Shown here: positions 4,715 to 5,689 of the stretch, in pieces
Layout: each line of letters starts with the position of its first letter
Position numbering within the stretch: the stretch's first letter is position 1
From: Candidatus Pacearchaeota archaeon
Lineage (GTDB): Archaea; Nanobdellota; Nanobdellia; Pacearchaeales; GW2011-AR1
Direction: 5' to 3'
NCBI GenBank assembly: GCA_018303895.1
Contig: JAGVXJ010000025.1
Span: 1 to 5,689 of the forward strand
Length of the DNA: 5,689 bases
Program-made: the position numbers and the translations under genes
Notes under the pieces: generated by a model
What the model saw: only the letters and a program-made list of their open reading frames with translations
Told to the model about the DNA's origin: nothing
Database searches by the model: none

Positions 4715-5689
4715 TCACTCCCCCACTTTCTCAATCGCCCTAGCAATCTGCAACATTTTCTCATCGCAAAATTTATCACAAGCAATCTGCATTCCAACAG
4801 GAACTCCACGAACATCATCACTAATTCCACTTTCTTTTCCATTATCCCCTCGAGAATTCCCACTAACCCCACGTTTTCCTTCGCGAGCGTCAGCAATGCG
4901 AATTTCCCCGCAAGGCAAACTCACAGCGCAATTTCCCGCGAGATTCATCGGACAAGTCAGCGCGTCATACTGAAACATTTCTTCTGAAGAAATTTTCTCT
5001 CCGATTTTATGAGGCAACCGAGGAACAACAGGAGAAATAATGCAATCAACTTTTTCAAATGCTTTTCTAAATTCTTCCTGAATTAATTTCCGAACTTTCA
5101 ATGCTTGAGAATAATATCTTCCCTTGTGTTCTGCTTTTGAAATTTCGCTTCCGCCCAAAATTCTTCTCAAAACTTCAGGCCCGCAAACTTCCTCAATTCT
5201 TTTTCCATAACGCCTTCCGTCGAATTTTCTCGTCGCTGAAAAGAACTCAACATAAACAATTGGAAAATAAGTTGCAACAGCCAAATCCAAATAAGGAATT
5301 TTAATTTTCTGAATTGTCCAGTTGTATTTCTCACTCGCTTTTTTTATTTTCTCTTCAACTAATTCTTGAATTCTTTCATCACGAATTGGAAAATCCAAAA
5401 TTCCAACTTTTAATTTCTTTGGAATCTGATTAATATTTTTTAAATTAATGCCCCTAGTAAAAATCTTCGTAGAAGATTTTTCGGGGCCTGCGTTAGCAGG
5501 TTCTCGCACCTCCTTGGTGTACACCTGTGGTGTCCCTTCTTGACTTATTGCATCACACTCATCCTTGCCATAAATTACACTCAACAACAACGCAGCATCG
5601 CTAACATTTTTTGCAATCGGTCCTATCTGGTCAAAACTCATGCACATATCAATTAAACCATAACGCGATACGCTTCCATAAGTTGGCTT
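4715..5689 (-). CDS. gatA: Asp/Glu-tRNA(Asn/Gln) amidotransferase subunit A, 5'-truncated by window edge
   Basis: GatA is the amidase-signature subunit of GatCAB. It releases ammonia from Gln or Asn and passes it to GatB. The frame is open to the window edge (KPTYGSVSRYGLI at 5689-5651), so the ATG at 5647 is internal. The catalytic Lys-cisSer-Ser residues and the GGSSGGS signature lie upstream and cannot be checked. Visible family marks are SFDQIGPIAKNVSDAALLL, KFDGRRYGKR, RYYSQALKVRKLIQEEF, DCIISPVVPRLP, DALTCPMNLAG and SLPCG followed later by GVPVGMQI. Two expansions are unusual. One is about 24 extra residues before KKLKVGI, where the DNA forms a chain of hairpins. The other is a 33-residue Gly/Ser/Asp-rich insert between CG and GVPVG. 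Both keep frame. The gene runs opposite to gatB and is CpG-rich like it. The family call is very secure. Confidence 0.97.
   Translation of the reverse strand, partial: KPTYGSVSRYGLIDMCMSFDQIGPIAKNVSDAALLLSVIYGKDECDAISQEGTPQVYTKEVREPANAGPEKSSTKIFTRGINLKNINQIPKKLKVGILDFPIRDERIQELVEEKIKKASEKYNWTIQKIKIPYLDLAVATYFPIVYVEFFSATRKFDGRRYGKRIEEVCGPEVLRRILGGSEISKAEHKGRYYSQALKVRKLIQEEFRKAFEKVDCIISPVVPRLPHKIGEKISSEEMFQYDALTCPMNLAGNCAVSLPCGEIRIADAREGKRGVSGNSRGDNGKESGISDDVRGVPVGMQIACDKFCDEKMLQIARAIEKVGE
4808..4906 (-). other. 33-codon low-complexity insert in gatA
   Basis: This interval encodes EIRIADAREG followed by a Gly, Ser, Asp, Asn and Arg-rich stretch ending DDVR. It sits between SLPCG and GVPVGMQI, where GatA proteins normally have only about five residues. 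On the minus strand it contains a degenerate internal repeat: GTGGGGTTAGTG and GTGGAATTAGTG occur about 45 bases apart and a TCG follows each. The insert is probably a surface loop. Its origin is unknown. Confidence 0.6.
5450..5487 (-). repeat. long hairpin inside gatA
   Basis: A perfect 10-bp inverted repeat (AAAAATCTTC at 5459-5468, GAAGATTTTT at 5472-5481) closes on a 3-base loop. An outer GCCCC/GGGGC stem (5450-5454 with 5483-5487) extends it across a small asymmetric internal loop. It is read in frame as part of the PEKSSTKIFTRG segment of GatA. Its symmetry is far beyond what coding sequence needs. Confidence 0.85.
5487..5533 (-). repeat. cluster of short palindromes next to the gatA hairpin
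   Basis: Directly beside the long hairpin are CCTGC-GTTA-GCAGG (5487-5500), CACC-TCCTT-GGTG (5507-5519), the perfect palindrome GGTGTACACC (5516-5525) and ACACC-TGT-GGTGT (5521-5533). Several of these overlap, so they are alternative foldings. They encode GTPQVYTKEVREPANAG, part of the non-conserved GatA expansion. Confidence 0.75.

Noticed and set aside
4651..4896. An 81-residue minus-strand frame across the gatA end and the gap
   Set aside because: It overlaps the conserved GatA C-terminus in another frame, shows no family features, and would compete with a secure gene.
5101..5304. A 67-residue plus-strand frame opposite gatA
   Set aside because: It is antisense to well-conserved GatA sequence and has no recognisable features.
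5645..5647. ATG as the start codon of gatA
   Set aside because: The frame continues to the window edge with the conserved KPTYGSVSRYGLI segment, so this Met is internal.

Overview
The window reads as AT-rich, gene-dense DNA from an archaeon, most likely one of the small-genome (DPANN-type) lineages. The gatB product is archaeal in style, with a CxC...CxxC zinc site and the KHYDWPDLPKGFQ stretch. One gene has a TATA box about 27 bases upstream of its ATG and no Shine-Dalgarno sequence, as expected for a leaderless archaeal message. Genes overlap or nearly touch throughout. The lineage is inferred; no rRNA or other marker gene is present.

Layout. 2-1312 (+) is gatB, cut at its 5' end by the window edge. 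A 43-base gap with a TATA box leads into a radical SAM gene (1356-2387, +), whose stop overlaps the stop of the convergent gene. 2384-4661 (-) is a compact unit: an Hsp90/MutL-type (GHKL) ATPase (4661-3240), then a partner gene overlapping it by 10 bases (3249-2638), then a short frame (2641-2384) that I read as the frameshifted C-terminus of the partner. 4715-5689 (-) is gatA, cut at its 5' end by the other window edge.

How the genes fit together. GatA and GatB are two subunits of the tRNA-dependent amidotransferase GatCAB, but here they face each other and are split by about 3.4 kb of accessory DNA. The accessory genes differ in base use. By hand count, CpG occurs about 54 times in the visible gatB and 39 times in the visible gatA, but only about 11 times in the ATPase gene, about 4 in the partner region and about 16 in the radical SAM gene. 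This suggests a different origin for the middle block.

The ATPase plus partner unit is the best candidate for a poorly described system. Both genes carry a possible lesion. The ATPase gene contains a perfect 79-bp direct repeat with copies 174 bp apart. The partner changes frame, apparently at a run of eight A. These could be decay, assembly or sequencing error, or, for the second, programmed frameshifting. gatA itself carries two unusual in-frame expansions, one built from a chain of DNA hairpins.
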